Part shown: positions 9,326 through 18,397 of the stretch, in pieces
Position numbering within the stretch: position 1 is the first letter of the stretch
Layout of the letters: each line of letters opens with the position of its first letter
NCBI RefSeq assembly: GCF_016862755.1
Contig: NZ_BONO01000030.1
Span: 1-51,915, forward strand
Source of the DNA: Cellulomonas pakistanensis
GTDB taxonomy: Bacteria; Actinomycetota; Actinomycetes; Actinomycetales; Cellulomonadaceae
Length of the DNA: 51,915 nucleotides
Reading direction: 5' to 3'
Translations under genes and position numbers: made by a program
The notes under the pieces: model-generated
Told to the model about the DNA's origin: nothing
What the model saw: only the letters and a program-made list of their open reading frames with translations
Database searches by the model: none

Positions 9326-10612
9326 ATGTCCGCACCCCCGCCGCCCCGGCACCTGCCGGTCGCCCGCCGGTCCGGCGACCCGACGCTGGGCCTGATCCGG
9401 CGCGTGCTGCTGGTGTGCCTGCTGGCCGGCGCGGCCGCGGTCGTGGCGGTGGCGGTGCTCCGGTGGGACGACCCGCTGCTGCGCGCGGCGTCGCCCGTGC
9501 TGCTCGTGGTCGTGCTGGTGTTCGCCTGGTTGGTGCTCCGCCGACCGGAGGCCACCGTGCCGGTGTCGCGGACCGTGCTGCTCGGCCTGGACGTGCTGTG
9601 GCTCGCCACGATGGGCAGCCGGCTGGTCGGCGAGCAGGGCGGGGGCTGGGCCGCGCTGTTCCCGACGACGTTCATGGGGCTCGCGCTGTTCGTCGTCATC
9701 GGGTACCTGGTGTTCCCCACGCGGTTCGCCGCGCTGCACGCCGGGGCCGTGGTGGTGGCGGCGCTGGTGGTCGGCTGGACCGGGCTCGCGCTGGGCCCGT
9801 CCGACGGGGCGACCCGGCAGCACGCGGTCGACCTCGGCCGGTACGGCGTGTACCTCGCGGTGCTCGCGGCGATGGTGTGGGTCCTGTCGCGCACGAAGGA
9901 GCACGCGGCCCGCGCCTTCCAGGTCGCCGAGCACGCGAGCGCCGAGGCCGCGTCGATGCGCGAGATGGCGTACCGCGACCCGCTGACCGGCGCCGCCAAC
10001 CGGCGGCGGCTCGAGGACGAGCTCGCCTACCAGGCCCGCGTCGTCGGCGCCGGGCTCGACGTGGCGCTGGTCTACCTCGACCTCGACCGGTTCAAGGAGG
10101 TCAACGACGTGCACGGCCACGCGGTCGGGGACCGGGTGCTGGTCGCCGTGGGACGCGCGCTCGAGGAGCACGTCCGGTCCGGCGACCTGGTCGCGCGGCT
10201 CGGCGGCGAGGAGTTCCTCGTCGTCGCCCCCGGCCTGGCCCGCGCCGACGCCCGCGCGCTGGCCGAGCGGCTGCGCGCCGCGGTGCCCGCCGCCGTGCGC
10301 GCGCAGGTGCCGGTCGACGTGACGGCGAGCCTCGGCGTCACGGCGCTGCGCGCGGGGGAGGAGCCGGCGGCGGCGATCGGCCGGGGCGACGCGCTGATGT
10401 ACCGCGCGAAGCGGGCGGGCCGGGACCGCGTGGCGGTCGACGGCGAGGCCGACCCGGGCGACGACGCGCAGCCGGCTGCCGCCGCCGCCCCGGGCGACGC
10501 GCCCGTGGCCCGCGACACGGGCGCCGTCCAGCGGGCCCCCAGGAACCCGGGGCAGGATGGGGGGTCGACCCTCCCGCTCGGCGCCGACCCCGTCGGCGAC
10601 CAGCCGCACTGA
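9326..10612 (+). CDS. Membrane-anchored diguanylate cyclase (GGDEF)
   Basis: The protein should make cyclic di-GMP from two GTP. The 428-residue product has about six hydrophobic segments in residues 20-190, a short linker, then a GGDEF domain: DPLTGAANRRRLE near 217, DLDRFKEVND near 252, and the catalytic RLGGEEF with G293-F297. RSGD, five residues upstream of GGEEF, matches the RxxD inhibitory site, so product inhibition is expected. A Pro/Ala-rich tail of about 55 residues follows. No obvious Shine-Dalgarno precedes the ATG. rseP begins 14 bases after its stop. Confidence 0.9.
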   Translation: MSAPPPPRHLPVARRSGDPTLGLIRRVLLVCLLAGAAAVVAVAVLRWDDPLLRAASPVLLVVVLVFAWLVLRRPEATVPVSRTVLLGLDVLWLATMGSRLVGEQGGGWAALFPTTFMGLALFVVIGYLVFPTRFAALHAGAVVVAALVVGWTGLALGPSDGATRQHAVDLGRYGVYLAVLAAMVWVLSRTKEHAARAFQVAEHASAEAASMREMAYRDPLTGAANRRRLEDELAYQARVVGAGLDVALVYLDLDRFKEVNDVHGHAVGDRVLVAVGRALEEHVRSGDLVARLGGEEFLVVAPGLARADARALAERLRAAVPAAVRAQVPVDVTASLGVTALRAGEEPAAAIGRGDALMYRAKRAGRDRVAVDGEADPGDDAQPAAAAAPGDAPVARDTGAVQRAPRNPGQDGGSTLPLGADPVGDQPH

Positions 10613-10626
10613 ACGGAGCTGCCCCC

Positions 10627-11943
10627 ATGGCCTACGCGATCGGCGTCGTGGTGCTCGTCGTGGGCATCCTCGTGTCCATCGCGCTGCACGAGGTCGGCCA
10701 CATGGTGCCCGCCAAGAAGTTCGGCGTGCGCGTCAGCCAGTACATGGTCGGCTTCGGCCCGACGCTGTGGTCCCGCACGAAGGGCGAGACGGAGTACGGG
10801 GTCAAGGCCATCCCGCTCGGCGGCTACGTGCGGCTGATCGGCATGTACCCGACGCCCGAGGCGGTGGGGAACCCGCCGGTGCGCGGCTTCTTCAGCCGGA
10901 TCGCCGCGGACGCGCGCGAGGCCAGCGCCGAGGAGATCCGCCCGGGCGAGGACCACCGCGCCTTCTACCGGCTGTCGACGCCGAAGAAGCTCGTCGTCAT
11001 GCTCGGCGGCCCGGTGATGAACCTGGTCATCGCGGTCGTGCTGCTCGCGGTCGTCCTGGTCGGGATCGGCGTGCAGGGCGCGAGCACGACGCTGGCGTCG
11101 GTCAGCCAGTGCGTGCTCCCGGCGGGCTCGACCGCGACCGAGTGCTCCGCGGACGACCCGGCCGCGCCCGGCGCCGAGGCGGGCCTGCAGCCGGGCGACA
11201 CCGTGGTCTCGTACGACGGCGTGGCCGTGGAGTCGTGGGACCAGCTGAGCGGGATGATCCGGGGGACCGGCGCCGAGGCGGTGCCGGTCGTCGTCGAGCG
11301 GGACGGCGAGCGGGTCGAGCTCACGGTGACCCCCGTGGTCGCCGAGCGCCCGGTCACGGACGACGACGGCCGCGCCGTGCTGGACGACGCGGGGGAGCCC
11401 GTCACCCGCGAGGTGGGGTTCCTCGGCGTCAGCCCCGGGACCGAGCTGCAGCGCCAGCCGGCGTCGGAGGTCGTGGAGCTCACCGGCGACGCGGTGTGGC
11501 AGACGATGAAGGCCGTCGTCACGCTGCCGGCCAACCTGGTCGGGATCGCCGAGAGCGCCTTCGGGGACGGCGAGCGCAGCGCCGAGGGCGTGCTCGGCCC
11601 GGTCGGCGTGGCGCGGCTCGCGGGCGAGGTGGCGTCGTCGGACGTCGAGGGCGTCGGCGTGGCGGAGCGCGTCTCCGGGATGCTGAGCCTGCTCGCGTCG
11701 CTCAACATCGCGCTGTTCGTGTTCAACCTCATCCCGCTCGTGCCGCTCGACGGCGGCCACGTCGCCGCCGCGCTGTGGGAGGGCCTCAAGCGCCAGGTGG
11801 CCCGGCTCCGGAAGCTGCCCCGCCCGCGCCCCGCGGACGCCGCCCGCCTGCAGCCGGTGGCGCTCGCGGTGTTCGTCGTGCTGGGCGGCATGGGGCTGCT
11901 GCTCGCGTACGCGGACGTCGTCGCGCCGATCACCTTCGGCTGA
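10627..11943 (+). CDS. Site-2 intramembrane zinc metalloprotease (M50, RseP/Rip1-like)
   Basis: The enzyme cleaves transmembrane anti-sigma factors and other membrane substrates. The 438-residue protein has the zinc motif HEVGH at 21-25 inside the first membrane helix, a PDZ domain around residues 175-240 (GLQPGDTVVSYDGVAVESWDQL), and the second metal motif PLDGGH near residue 373 followed by a last membrane helix. In actinobacteria this gene normally sits between dxr and ispG; here the GGDEF/FAD pair is inserted upstream, so its expression may follow the GGDEF gene. Confidence 0.93.
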   Translation: MAYAIGVVVLVVGILVSIALHEVGHMVPAKKFGVRVSQYMVGFGPTLWSRTKGETEYGVKAIPLGGYVRLIGMYPTPEAVGNPPVRGFFSRIAADAREASAEEIRPGEDHRAFYRLSTPKKLVVMLGGPVMNLVIAVVLLAVVLVGIGVQGASTTLASVSQCVLPAGSTATECSADDPAAPGAEAGLQPGDTVVSYDGVAVESWDQLSGMIRGTGAEAVPVVVERDGERVELTVTPVVAERPVTDDDGRAVLDDAGEPVTREVGFLGVSPGTELQRQPASEVVELTGDAVWQTMKAVVTLPANLVGIAESAFGDGERSAEGVLGPVGVARLAGEVASSDVEGVGVAERVSGMLSLLASLNIALFVFNLIPLVPLDGGHVAAALWEGLKRQVARLRKLPRPRPADAARLQPVALAVFVVLGGMGLLLAYADVVAPITFG

Positions 11944-11997
11944 GCCACGCCTGCGCTCCTCGGGCGCGGCACGCGGGCGCGGTGCGATGATGGCCGG

Positions 11998-13155
11998 GTG
12001 AGCACCCCCATCAGCCTGGGCATGCCGGAGGCTCCTCCGCCCGTGCTCGCCCCGCGGCGCCCGACCCGCAAGATCCGCGTCGGCAAGGTCGAGGTGGGGG
12101 GCGACGCCCCCGTGAGCGTGCAGTCCATGACGACGACCCTGACGTCGGACGTCAACGCCACCCTGCAGCAGATCGCCGAGCTGACCGCCGCCGGGTGCGA
12201 CATCGTGCGCGTGGCGGTGCCGACCCAGGACGACGCGGACGCGCTGCCGGCCATCGCCCGCAAGTCGCAGATCCCCGTGGTCGCGGACATCCACTTCCAG
12301 CCGCGGTACGTGTTCGCGGCGATCGACGCCGGCTGCGCCGCCGTCCGCGTCAACCCCGGCAACATCCGGAAGTTCGACGACCAGGTCAAGGAGATCGCGC
12401 GCGCCGCGTCCGACGCCGGGGTCTCGCTCCGGATCGGCGTCAACGCCGGCTCGCTCGACCCCCGGCTGCTCGCGAAGTACGGGAAGGCGACCCCGGAGGC
12501 GCTCGTCGAGTCCGCCGTGTGGGAGGCGTCGCTGTTCGAGGAGCACGACTTCCACGACTTCAAGATCTCCGTGAAGCACAACGACCCCGTCGTGATGGTG
12601 CGCGCCTACGAGCTGCTGTCCGAGCGGGGCGACTGGCCCCTGCACCTCGGCGTGACCGAGGCCGGGCCGGCGTTCCAGGGCACGATCAAGTCGGCGACCG
12701 CGTTCGGTGCGCTGCTCAGCAAGGGCATCGGCGACACGATCCGGGTGTCGCTGTCCGCGCCGCCGGTCGAGGAGGTCAAGGTCGGCATCCAGATCCTGCA
12801 GTCGCTCAACCTGCGCCCCCGCAAGCTCGAGATCGTGTCCTGCCCGTCCTGCGGGCGGGCGCAGGTCGACGTCTACACGCTGGCGGAGCGGGTCACGGCC
12901 GGGCTCGAGGGCCTGGAGGTGCCGCTGCGCGTCGCCGTGATGGGCTGCGTCGTGAACGGCCCGGGCGAGGCGCGCGAGGCGGACCTCGGCGTGGCGTCCG
13001 GCAACGGCAAGGGGCAGATCTTCGTGCGCGGCGAGGTGGTCCGGACCGTCCCGGAGTCGGCGATCGTGGAGACGCTGATCGACGAGGCCATGCGGATCGC
13101 CGAGGGCATGCAGCCGGTCAACGGCGGGACCGGCCCCGTGGTGACGGTGGGCTGA
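11998..13155 (+). CDS. ispG: (E)-4-hydroxy-3-methylbut-2-enyl-diphosphate synthase
   Basis: IspG reduces MEcPP to HMBPP in the MEP pathway using a 4Fe-4S cluster. The 385-residue protein has the TIM-barrel start [13 protein letters not shown], and three cluster cysteines, C282 and C285 in SCPSCGR and C317 in [11 protein letters not shown], with the adjacent acidic ligand in GEAREAD. The GTG start has no Shine-Dalgarno; a weak -10-like GATGAT lies six bases before it, suggesting a leaderless mRNA. It is followed six bases later by the GNAT gene. Confidence 0.96.
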   Translation: MSTPISLGMPEAPPPVLAPRRPTRKIRVGKVEVGGDAPVSVQSMTTTLTSDVNATLQQIAELTAAGCDIVRVAVPTQDDADALPAIARKSQIPVVADIHFQPRYVFAAIDAGCAAVRVNPGNIRKFDDQVKEIARAASDAGVSLRIGVNAGSLDPRLLAKYGKATPEALVESAVWEASLFEEHDFHDFKISVKHNDPVVMVRAYELLSERGDWPLHLGVTEAGPAFQGTIKSATAFGALLSKGIGDTIRVSLSAPPVEEVKVGIQILQSLNLRPRKLEIVSCPSCGRAQVDVYTLAERVTAGLEGLEVPLRVAVMGCVVNGPGEAREADLGVASGNGKGQIFVRGEVVRTVPESAIVETLIDEAMRIAEGMQPVNGGTGPVVTVG

Positions 13156-13160
13156 CGCCG

Positions 13161-14069
13161 GTGCGCGGGCTCTGGGAGGACGTGGCGGCGGGGCGGCCGG
13201 ACGCGGGCACGGGCGCCGCGCGGGTGCTCGCCGACGCCGACCTGCCGCGGGCACTGGCGCTGTGCGCGCAGGACCCGGTGGCGGCGGTGCTCGCCACGAC
13301 CCGGCTGGAGCAGGCGCTCGCCGTGGGGCTGCGCCGGTCCGGCGGGCAGGTCTGGGGCTACGAGGTCGACGGCGCGCTGGTCGCGCTGTGCTGGGCGGGC
13401 GCCAACCTGGTCCCGGTCGTGCCGGACGCTGCCGTGCGCGCTGCGGCGCTCGACGCGTTCGCCGCGCTCGGCCGCGCGCAGGGGCGCCGGTGCTCGTCCG
13501 TGGTGGGCGACGCCGAGGCGGTCGTGCCGCTCTGGGAGCGCCTGGCGCCGTCGTGGGGCGCGGTGCGCGAGGTCCGCGCCGACCAGCCGTCGATGGTGGT
13601 CGACCACGACCCGGTCGTCGCGCCCGACCCGGCCGTCCGCCGCTCCGTCCCCGACGAGTACGAGCTGGTGCTCCCCGCCTGCGTGCGGATGTTCACCGAG
13701 GAGGTCGGCTACTCGCCGATCGGCGGCACGGGCGGGGCCTACGAGGCCCGCGTGCGCTCCCTGGTCCGGGAGGGCCGGTCGTTCGTGCGCGTCGACCCGG
13801 GCGACGACGGGGCGCCCCAGGTGGTGTTCAAGGCCGAGCTCGGCGCGGTCGCCGGCGGGGTCGCGCAGGTGCAGGGCGTCTGGGTCGAACCGACCCGCCG
13901 CGGCGAGCGGCTGTCGGAGGCGGGCATGGCGGCCGTGGTCGCCCTGACCCGGCGCGACGTGGCGCCGACGGTGTCGCTGTACGCGAACCACTACAACGAG
14001 CGGGCGCTCGCGGCGTACCGCGCCGTCGGCTTCCGCCAGGTCGGGACGTACGCGACCGTGCTGTTCTAG
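13161..14069 (+). CDS. DUF4081/GNAT family N-acetyltransferase
   Basis: The 302-residue protein combines an N-terminal DUF4081-like region (about residues 1-130) with a C-terminal GNAT fold. The GNAT part includes FKAELGAVAGGVAQVQGVWVEP, the acetyl-CoA loop TRRGERLSEAGM near residue 245, and YANHYNERALAAYRAVGF. Such proteins regularly follow ispG in actinobacteria; the acetyl acceptor is unknown. The GTG start lies six bases after the ispG stop. Its last codons, CTG TTC TAG, are the first unit of an 11-bp tandem repeat that continues past the stop. Confidence 0.85.
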   Translation: MRGLWEDVAAGRPDAGTGAARVLADADLPRALALCAQDPVAAVLATTRLEQALAVGLRRSGGQVWGYEVDGALVALCWAGANLVPVVPDAAVRAAALDAFAALGRAQGRRCSSVVGDAEAVVPLWERLAPSWGAVREVRADQPSMVVDHDPVVAPDPAVRRSVPDEYELVLPACVRMFTEEVGYSPIGGTGGAYEARVRSLVREGRSFVRVDPGDDGAPQVVFKAELGAVAGGVAQVQGVWVEPTRRGERLSEAGMAAVVALTRRDVAPTVSLYANHYNERALAAYRAVGFRQVGTYATVLF

Positions 14070-14148
14070 GGCTGTTCTAGGGCTGTTCTAGGGCTGTTCT
14101 AGGGCTGTTCTAGGGCTGTTCCGGGGCTGTTCCGGGGCTGTTCCGGGC
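14061..14148. repeat. Eight-copy 11-bp tandem repeat overlapping the GNAT stop codon
   Basis: The unit CTGTTCTAGGG occurs five times without change (14061-14115), followed by two CTGTTCCGGGG and one CTGTTCCGGGC. The first copy supplies the last two codons and stop of the GNAT gene. The array fills the convergent gap to the DUF222-HNH gene, and bases 14149-14223 show nothing else recognisable. Confidence 0.95.
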
Positions 14149-14223
14149 GCCGGGCGCGCCGCGGGGTGCTGATCGCGGCGACGCACGCGGCAACCGCGCG
14201 ATCGCTCCAGCGACGGTGGTGCG

Positions 14224-15924
14224 TCAGAACGGTGGTGGGTCGCTGCCGTCTCCGTGCGTCGGTGCAGCCCTCCCGGTGGTCGGCGGCGGCTGGCGCGTCC
14301 TGCCCGGTGGCGGGGTGCCGCGGGCGCGGCGGGGTCCGTCGAGGTGCTCGGTGGGTGCGCCGGTGCCGGGGCGGGTGCGGTAGCGGTGGCCGGTCGGATC
14401 GGTCCAGACGTGCACTCCCGGTTCGGGCTGGCGCACGTCGAACCGGGCCTCGTGCTTGGCGCGGTGGTGGCGCGGACAGGCGGGCCCGAGGTTGGTGTGG
14501 CTCGTGGTGCCGGGCGGTCGGGGGTCGTCGGGGGCGGGTGACCATTCCTCGCTGTGGTCGAGGTCGCACCGTGTCGCGGGCACGGGGCAGCCGGGGAAGG
14601 TGCAGGTCCGGTCGCGGTGCCGCACGTGGTCGGCGAGGGCGGTGGGCGGCCGGTAGGTCGTGCGTCCGACGTCCAGGACCGAGCCGGAGAGGTCGTCGAC
14701 GACCAGCCGGCGCCAGACGCCGCCCTGGGCGAGGGCGCGTGCGGTCGTGGCGTCGATCGGTCCGTAGCCGGCGAGGTCCGCCGGGGCGTCGTCCTCGCCG
14801 ACGAGGCAGGACAGCGGGACGGTCACCAGGACGTGGGTGCGTGGGTCGCGCGGGCCTGCCGGGTCGGTGGCGCCCGCGGGCGTGCTGTCCTTCGTCGTCG
14901 GCAGGAACCCCGGCACCGTCGTCGGCGATGCGTCCTCGACGTCGCGGCCGGCGCCGAGCGGCGTGCCGGTGAGGACGGCGTCGACGAGTCCGTCGGCGCG
15001 CAGCTGGTCGAGCGTGCGGGGGTCGCCACCGGAGCGAGCGGAACGAGCCGCCTGCTCCAGGGCGGTGTCGATCCCGATCGCGTGCTCGGCGGGCAGCACG
15101 ACATGCATCTCGGCCATCTGGTCGGGCAGCGCCCGCGGGTGGGTGACGCGCCGCTGGGCGCGGGCCGCGTCCCGCCGGTCCTGCGCGTGCTCGGGGTCGA
15201 CCTCGAGCAGGGCGCGCTCGAGGTCCGCCTTCACCTGGGTGACTGTCGAGTGCTCGGCGCGCGGCAGGACGTAGTCCTGCACGGGCTGCGACACCCAGGT
15301 CACCTGGTCGGCGAGCCGGGCGGCGATCGCGCGGGCCGCCGGCACGCTGATCCGGCCGGCCTGCAGCGCCTGCCCGGTGGCGGCGAGGTCGCCGGAGAAC
15401 TCGCTGCCCTCCCGGACGAGGGCGGCCGTGTCCTGGGGCGACCGCTTCAGACGGGCGGACAGCGCCGTGGCCGCGATCCGCTCGGGGGTGATCCCGGTGC
15501 CGCGGCCGGAGCGGGGGTCCGGCCGCGGGGCCATGCCGGGGCGCCGGGCCAGCTCGACCGCCACGGCCGCGAGGTTCGCGTGGACCCACCCGGCCATCCG
15601 GGTGAACCCGGCCGCGAGCTCCGCGAGGTCGTAGTCGTCGAGCGACCGCGGGTCCAGGGCCTCGAGCAGCCGCACCAGCGGCACCCCGGTCGGGGTGCGG
15701 TCGAGAGCCTCCGCCAGCTGCTCGTGCCGCGGCAGCCCGGGGTCGAGGTACTCCGCGACGACGGCGGCCGCAGCCTCGGCCTCGCCCTGGCACGGCCCCC
15801 CGCACGTGGCGTCGGCCCCGCCGTCGCGCGCACCGCCGCACGCACCGTCGCACCCCCGCATGCGCACCCCGCGGCGCGGCTCGGAGCCGGGCTCGGGCGC
15901 GGGTTCGTGCAGGTCATCGGGCAT
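14224..15924 (-). CDS. DUF222 / HNH endonuclease domain protein
   Basis: The 566-residue protein belongs to the actinobacterial DUF222 (13E12-repeat-like) HNH family, common in multiple copies but of unproven role. A DUF222 region spans about residues 50-400. Near 440-490 lies a Cys/HNH module: [21 protein letters not shown], then [19 protein letters not shown]. Residues 20-52 carry four Cys (CDGAC, CGGPC), a possible metal site not usual in this family. The C-terminus is Pro/Arg/Thr-rich. TAGGGT stands six bases before the ATG, suggesting a leaderless mRNA. Confidence 0.85.
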   Translation of the reverse strand: MPDDLHEPAPEPGSEPRRGVRMRGCDGACGGARDGGADATCGGPCQGEAEAAAAVVAEYLDPGLPRHEQLAEALDRTPTGVPLVRLLEALDPRSLDDYDLAELAAGFTRMAGWVHANLAAVAVELARRPGMAPRPDPRSGRGTGITPERIAATALSARLKRSPQDTAALVREGSEFSGDLAATGQALQAGRISVPAARAIAARLADQVTWVSQPVQDYVLPRAEHSTVTQVKADLERALLEVDPEHAQDRRDAARAQRRVTHPRALPDQMAEMHVVLPAEHAIGIDTALEQAARSARSGGDPRTLDQLRADGLVDAVLTGTPLGAGRDVEDASPTTVPGFLPTTKDSTPAGATDPAGPRDPRTHVLVTVPLSCLVGEDDAPADLAGYGPIDATTARALAQGGVWRRLVVDDLSGSVLDVGRTTYRPPTALADHVRHRDRTCTFPGCPVPATRCDLDHSEEWSPAPDDPRPPGTTSHTNLGPACPRHHRAKHEARFDVRQPEPGVHVWTDPTGHRYRTRPGTGAPTEHLDGPRRARGTPPPGRTRQPPPTTGRAAPTHGDGSDPPPF

Positions 15925-15930
15925 GTCATC

Positions 15931-15936
15931 ACCCTA
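15931..15936 (-). promoter_or_regulatory. Leaderless-type -10 (TAGGGT) of the DUF222-HNH gene
   Basis: On the minus strand TAGGGT is followed by GATGAC and then the ATG at 15924. Six bases from -10 to start codon place the transcription start at or next to the ATG. No Shine-Dalgarno is present. Confidence 0.5.
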
Positions 15937-16068
15937 CGGACGACCACCGACATCGCTTGTGCCGCGCGTCACGAGCCTGGGGACGCGTCGCCCGACCCGG
16001 CCTGTGGAGGACTCGGCGTCCGCGCGCCGAGTCGCCCATCCGACCCCGCCACGCCCCGACACCCCGAC

Positions 16069-16128
16069 GCCGCGGCGCCCGGACGCGCCGAGGCCGCGGC
16101 GCCCGGACGCGCCGAGGCCGCGGCGCCC
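16069..16128. repeat. 24-bp GC tandem repeat, 2.5 copies
   Basis: Two identical 24-bp units (16069-16092 and 16093-16116), opening GCCGCGGCGCCC, are followed by the first half of a third. They lie in the 217-bp gap between the DUF222-HNH start and the LCP gene end. No coding sequence is supported there. Confidence 0.85.
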
Positions 16129-16141
16129 CGAGATCGCGCCC

Positions 16142-17326
16142 CTAGGCGCCGGTCGCCCCGGTCGCCCCCGCTGTCGGCCCGTCCGCCGCCCCCGTCAGCG
16201 GCCGGTCCGCCGCGAGCCGGTCCCACAGGTCCTGCGCCGCGGCGGTCCACACCACCCGGTTCCGGTCCTGCGGCGCCTCGGTGACCGGGACGGTGACGGG
16301 CTGCAGCGTCGCCGGGTCGACGTCGCGCAGGGTCAGGGCCAGGCCCGCGAGGTCGCGCACGTCCGCCAGGCCCTCGCTGATCGACAGCGAGCGGGTCACG
16401 CTGGTGAGCACCGGCATGAGCGTGCCCGGGCTGGTGAGCAGGTCGGTGCTCTGCACCTGGGCGGCGAGCGCGTCGATCAGCTGCTGCTGCCGCTCGATGC
16501 GCGCCAGGTCCGAGCCCATCTCGAGCCCGTTGCCGGTGCCGGTGCGGGCGCGGAGGAACTGCAGCGCCGTGGTGCCGTCGAACGTCTGCGGGCCGGCCGG
16601 CACGTGCAGGCCGGCCTTGGGGGAGTCCATCGCCTCGGGCAGGTCCATGGGGACGCCGCCGAGCGCGTCGATGACGTCGCGGACGCCGTCCATCTTGACG
16701 ACGACGCTCTCGTCGGTGCGCAGCCCGGTCGCCTGCTCGAACGTGAGCCGGGTGCAGGCCGCCGCGGCGGCGAGGTTCTCGGTGTCGCCGCCGCCGATGT
16801 GGAACGCGTCGTTGAACATCACGTCGGACCGCGGCGCGGTGGTGCTGCCGTCCTCGAGCGTGCAGGACGGGATGTCGACGAGCGAGTCGCGCGGCACCGA
16901 CACGACGTCGACGCGGCTGCGGTCGGCCGACAGGTGCACCAGCAGGGTCGTGTCGGACCGCATGCCGTCGGTCTCGCCCGCGAGCGCGGCGTTCTCGCCG
17001 TCCCGGACGTCGGTGCCCATGACGAGGATGTTGAGCGGCCGTCCGGCGTAGCCGTCGACCGGGTCGGGCTCGACCGCCTCGGGTCGGTCGTCGCCGAGGT
17101 ACTGGTCGACGTCGGCGGCCTCGATGCTGCCCTGCACCTGCGCGTAGAGCGCGGCGGCGCCGGTGGTGCCGCTGAGCGCGAGGACGCCCGCGGTGACGGC
17201 GGCGACGCGCGCGACGCGGCGCCCCGCCCCGGCGCGGCGGACGTGCCGGGCGGGCCGCTGCACGCCGCGGCTGTGCCGGACGGGGTGGACGACGGCGCGA
17301 CTCGACTCGCGACGGGACTCGGGCAT
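16142..17326 (-). CDS. LytR-CpsA-Psr (LCP) family phosphotransferase
   Basis: LCP proteins attach polymers such as teichoic acids or arabinogalactan to peptidoglycan outside the membrane. The 394-residue protein has a basic cytoplasmic start, one membrane helix at about residues 42-64, then the LCP domain: ILVMGTDVR, the arginine-rich [12 protein letters not shown], and [16 protein letters not shown] final region of about 100 residues may be an accessory domain. TACGCT seven bases before the ATG suggests a leaderless mRNA. The C-terminal 10 residues are Gly/Ala/Thr repeats. Confidence 0.9.
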   Translation of the reverse strand: MPESRRESSRAVVHPVRHSRGVQRPARHVRRAGAGRRVARVAAVTAGVLALSGTTGAAALYAQVQGSIEAADVDQYLGDDRPEAVEPDPVDGYAGRPLNILVMGTDVRDGENAALAGETDGMRSDTTLLVHLSADRSRVDVVSVPRDSLVDIPSCTLEDGSTTAPRSDVMFNDAFHIGGGDTENLAAAAACTRLTFEQATGLRTDESVVVKMDGVRDVIDALGGVPMDLPEAMDSPKAGLHVPAGPQTFDGTTALQFLRARTGTGNGLEMGSDLARIERQQQLIDALAAQVQSTDLLTSPGTLMPVLTSVTRSLSISEGLADVRDLAGLALTLRDVDPATLQPVTVPVTEAPQDRNRVVWTAAAQDLWDRLAADRPLTGAADGPTAGATGATGA

Positions 17327-17333
17327 GCCGACC

Positions 17334-17339
17334 AGCGTA
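17334..17339 (-). promoter_or_regulatory. Leaderless-type -10 (TACGCT) of the LCP gene
   Basis: TACGCT on the minus strand is seven bases before the LCP ATG at 17326, and there is no Shine-Dalgarno. The proposed transcription start coincides with the start codon. Confidence 0.5.
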
Positions 17340-17436
17340 GGAAGGGCCGGGCGGGGGTCGCTCGCGGGCGGGGGAGAGCCCTCGGTCGGATCCTGTGCGC
17401 GACGTGTGAAGCCGGCGGCGGGGCAGCGCGGGCGCC

Positions 17437-18342
17437 TCAGCGCAGCAGCCGCGACATCCGGCGGTCCGCGAGCGGCTTGCCGCCCGTCTGGCAGGTCGGG
17501 CAGTACTGCAGCGAGGAGTCGGCGAACGACACCTCGTGTACGGTGTCCCCGCACGGCACGCCGTCCCAGCCGGGGCAGGCCTCGCCGGTGCGTCCGTGCA
17601 CCCGCATGCCGCGCCGCTTGGCGTCCTTGAGCTCGGCGGCCGGGCGCCCGGCGGCGGTCGCGACGGCCTCGCGCAGCACGCCGACGGTGGCGTCGTGCAG
17701 CCGGGCGACGGCGTCGGCGTCGAACGAGCGGGTGAGCGCGAACGGGCTGGTCCGGGCGACGAGCAGGATCTCGTCGGAGTACGCGTTGCCGATGCCGGCG
17801 ATGGTGCCCTGGTCGCGCAGCAGCCCCTTGATCTGCTGGTTGCGTGCCGCCATCAGTTCGCCGAGCCGCTCGGGCGTGAACTCCTCGGACAGCGGCTCGA
17901 CGCCCAGCGTCGCGACCTGCGGCACCTCGGCCGGGTCGGCGACGACGTGCACGGCCAGCCGCTTGCGGGTCCCCGCCTCGGTCAGGTCGAAGCCCGAGCC
18001 GTCGTCGAGCCGCACCCGCAGGGCGAGCGGCGACTTGCCCGGCCGCACGGGAGTGGCGGGCAGCTGCTCCGACCACCGCAGCCACCCCGCGCGCGCGAGG
18101 TGGAACACGAGGTGCAGCGGGTCGCCGTGCCCGCCGCCCGCGGCCGGCGGCGCGACGCCCAGGTCGAGCCACTTGCCGTGCCGGTCCGCGGACACGACGG
18201 TCCCGCCGGCCAGGTCCGTCGGCGCGGGACGGAACGTCTTGAGGGCGCTGATCGCCCCGACCTCGACGCCCGCGACGGTGCGCCCCACGGCGCGCTCGCG
18301 CAGGAAGGCGGCCAGCGACTCGACCTCGGGCAGCTCCGGCAT
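17437..18342 (-). CDS. Fpg/Nei family DNA glycosylase
   Basis: The enzyme excises oxidised bases and cuts the abasic site. The 301-residue protein begins [14 protein letters not shown], giving the catalytic Pro2 and Glu3, with the lysine of [10 protein letters not shown]. The C-terminal zinc finger is atypical: the first knuckle is C-x7-C ([12 protein letters not shown]) instead of C-x2-C, while the second, YCPTCQ, is standard. SSLQYC replaces the arginine-bearing segment of classical Fpg, as in actinobacterial Nei-like proteins. It is divergent from proS with only 55 bases between start codons. Confidence 0.88.
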   Translation of the reverse strand: MPELPEVESLAAFLRERAVGRTVAGVEVGAISALKTFRPAPTDLAGGTVVSADRHGKWLDLGVAPPAAGGGHGDPLHLVFHLARAGWLRWSEQLPATPVRPGKSPLALRVRLDDGSGFDLTEAGTRKRLAVHVVADPAEVPQVATLGVEPLSEEFTPERLGELMAARNQQIKGLLRDQGTIAGIGNAYSDEILLVARTSPFALTRSFDADAVARLHDATVGVLREAVATAAGRPAAELKDAKRRGMRVHGRTGEACPGWDGVPCGDTVHEVSFADSSLQYCPTCQTGGKPLADRRMSRLLR

Positions 18343-18384
18343 GGACCCATGGTGGCCCAGGCCTCCGACACCTGGCACGCCCAC

Positions 18385-18390
18385 TAGGCT
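18385..18390 (+). promoter_or_regulatory. Leaderless-type -10 (TAGGCT) of proS
   Basis: TAGGCT is followed by seven bases (GCGGGCC) and the proS ATG. No Shine-Dalgarno is present. The spacing matches leaderless actinobacterial mRNAs. Confidence 0.55.
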
Positions 18391-18397
18391 GCGGGCC

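Noticed and set aside
10072..13254. Very long minus-strand frame opposite the GGDEF, rseP and ispG genes
   Set aside because: It covers three well-supported + strand genes and its translation is low-complexity, so it is a shadow frame.
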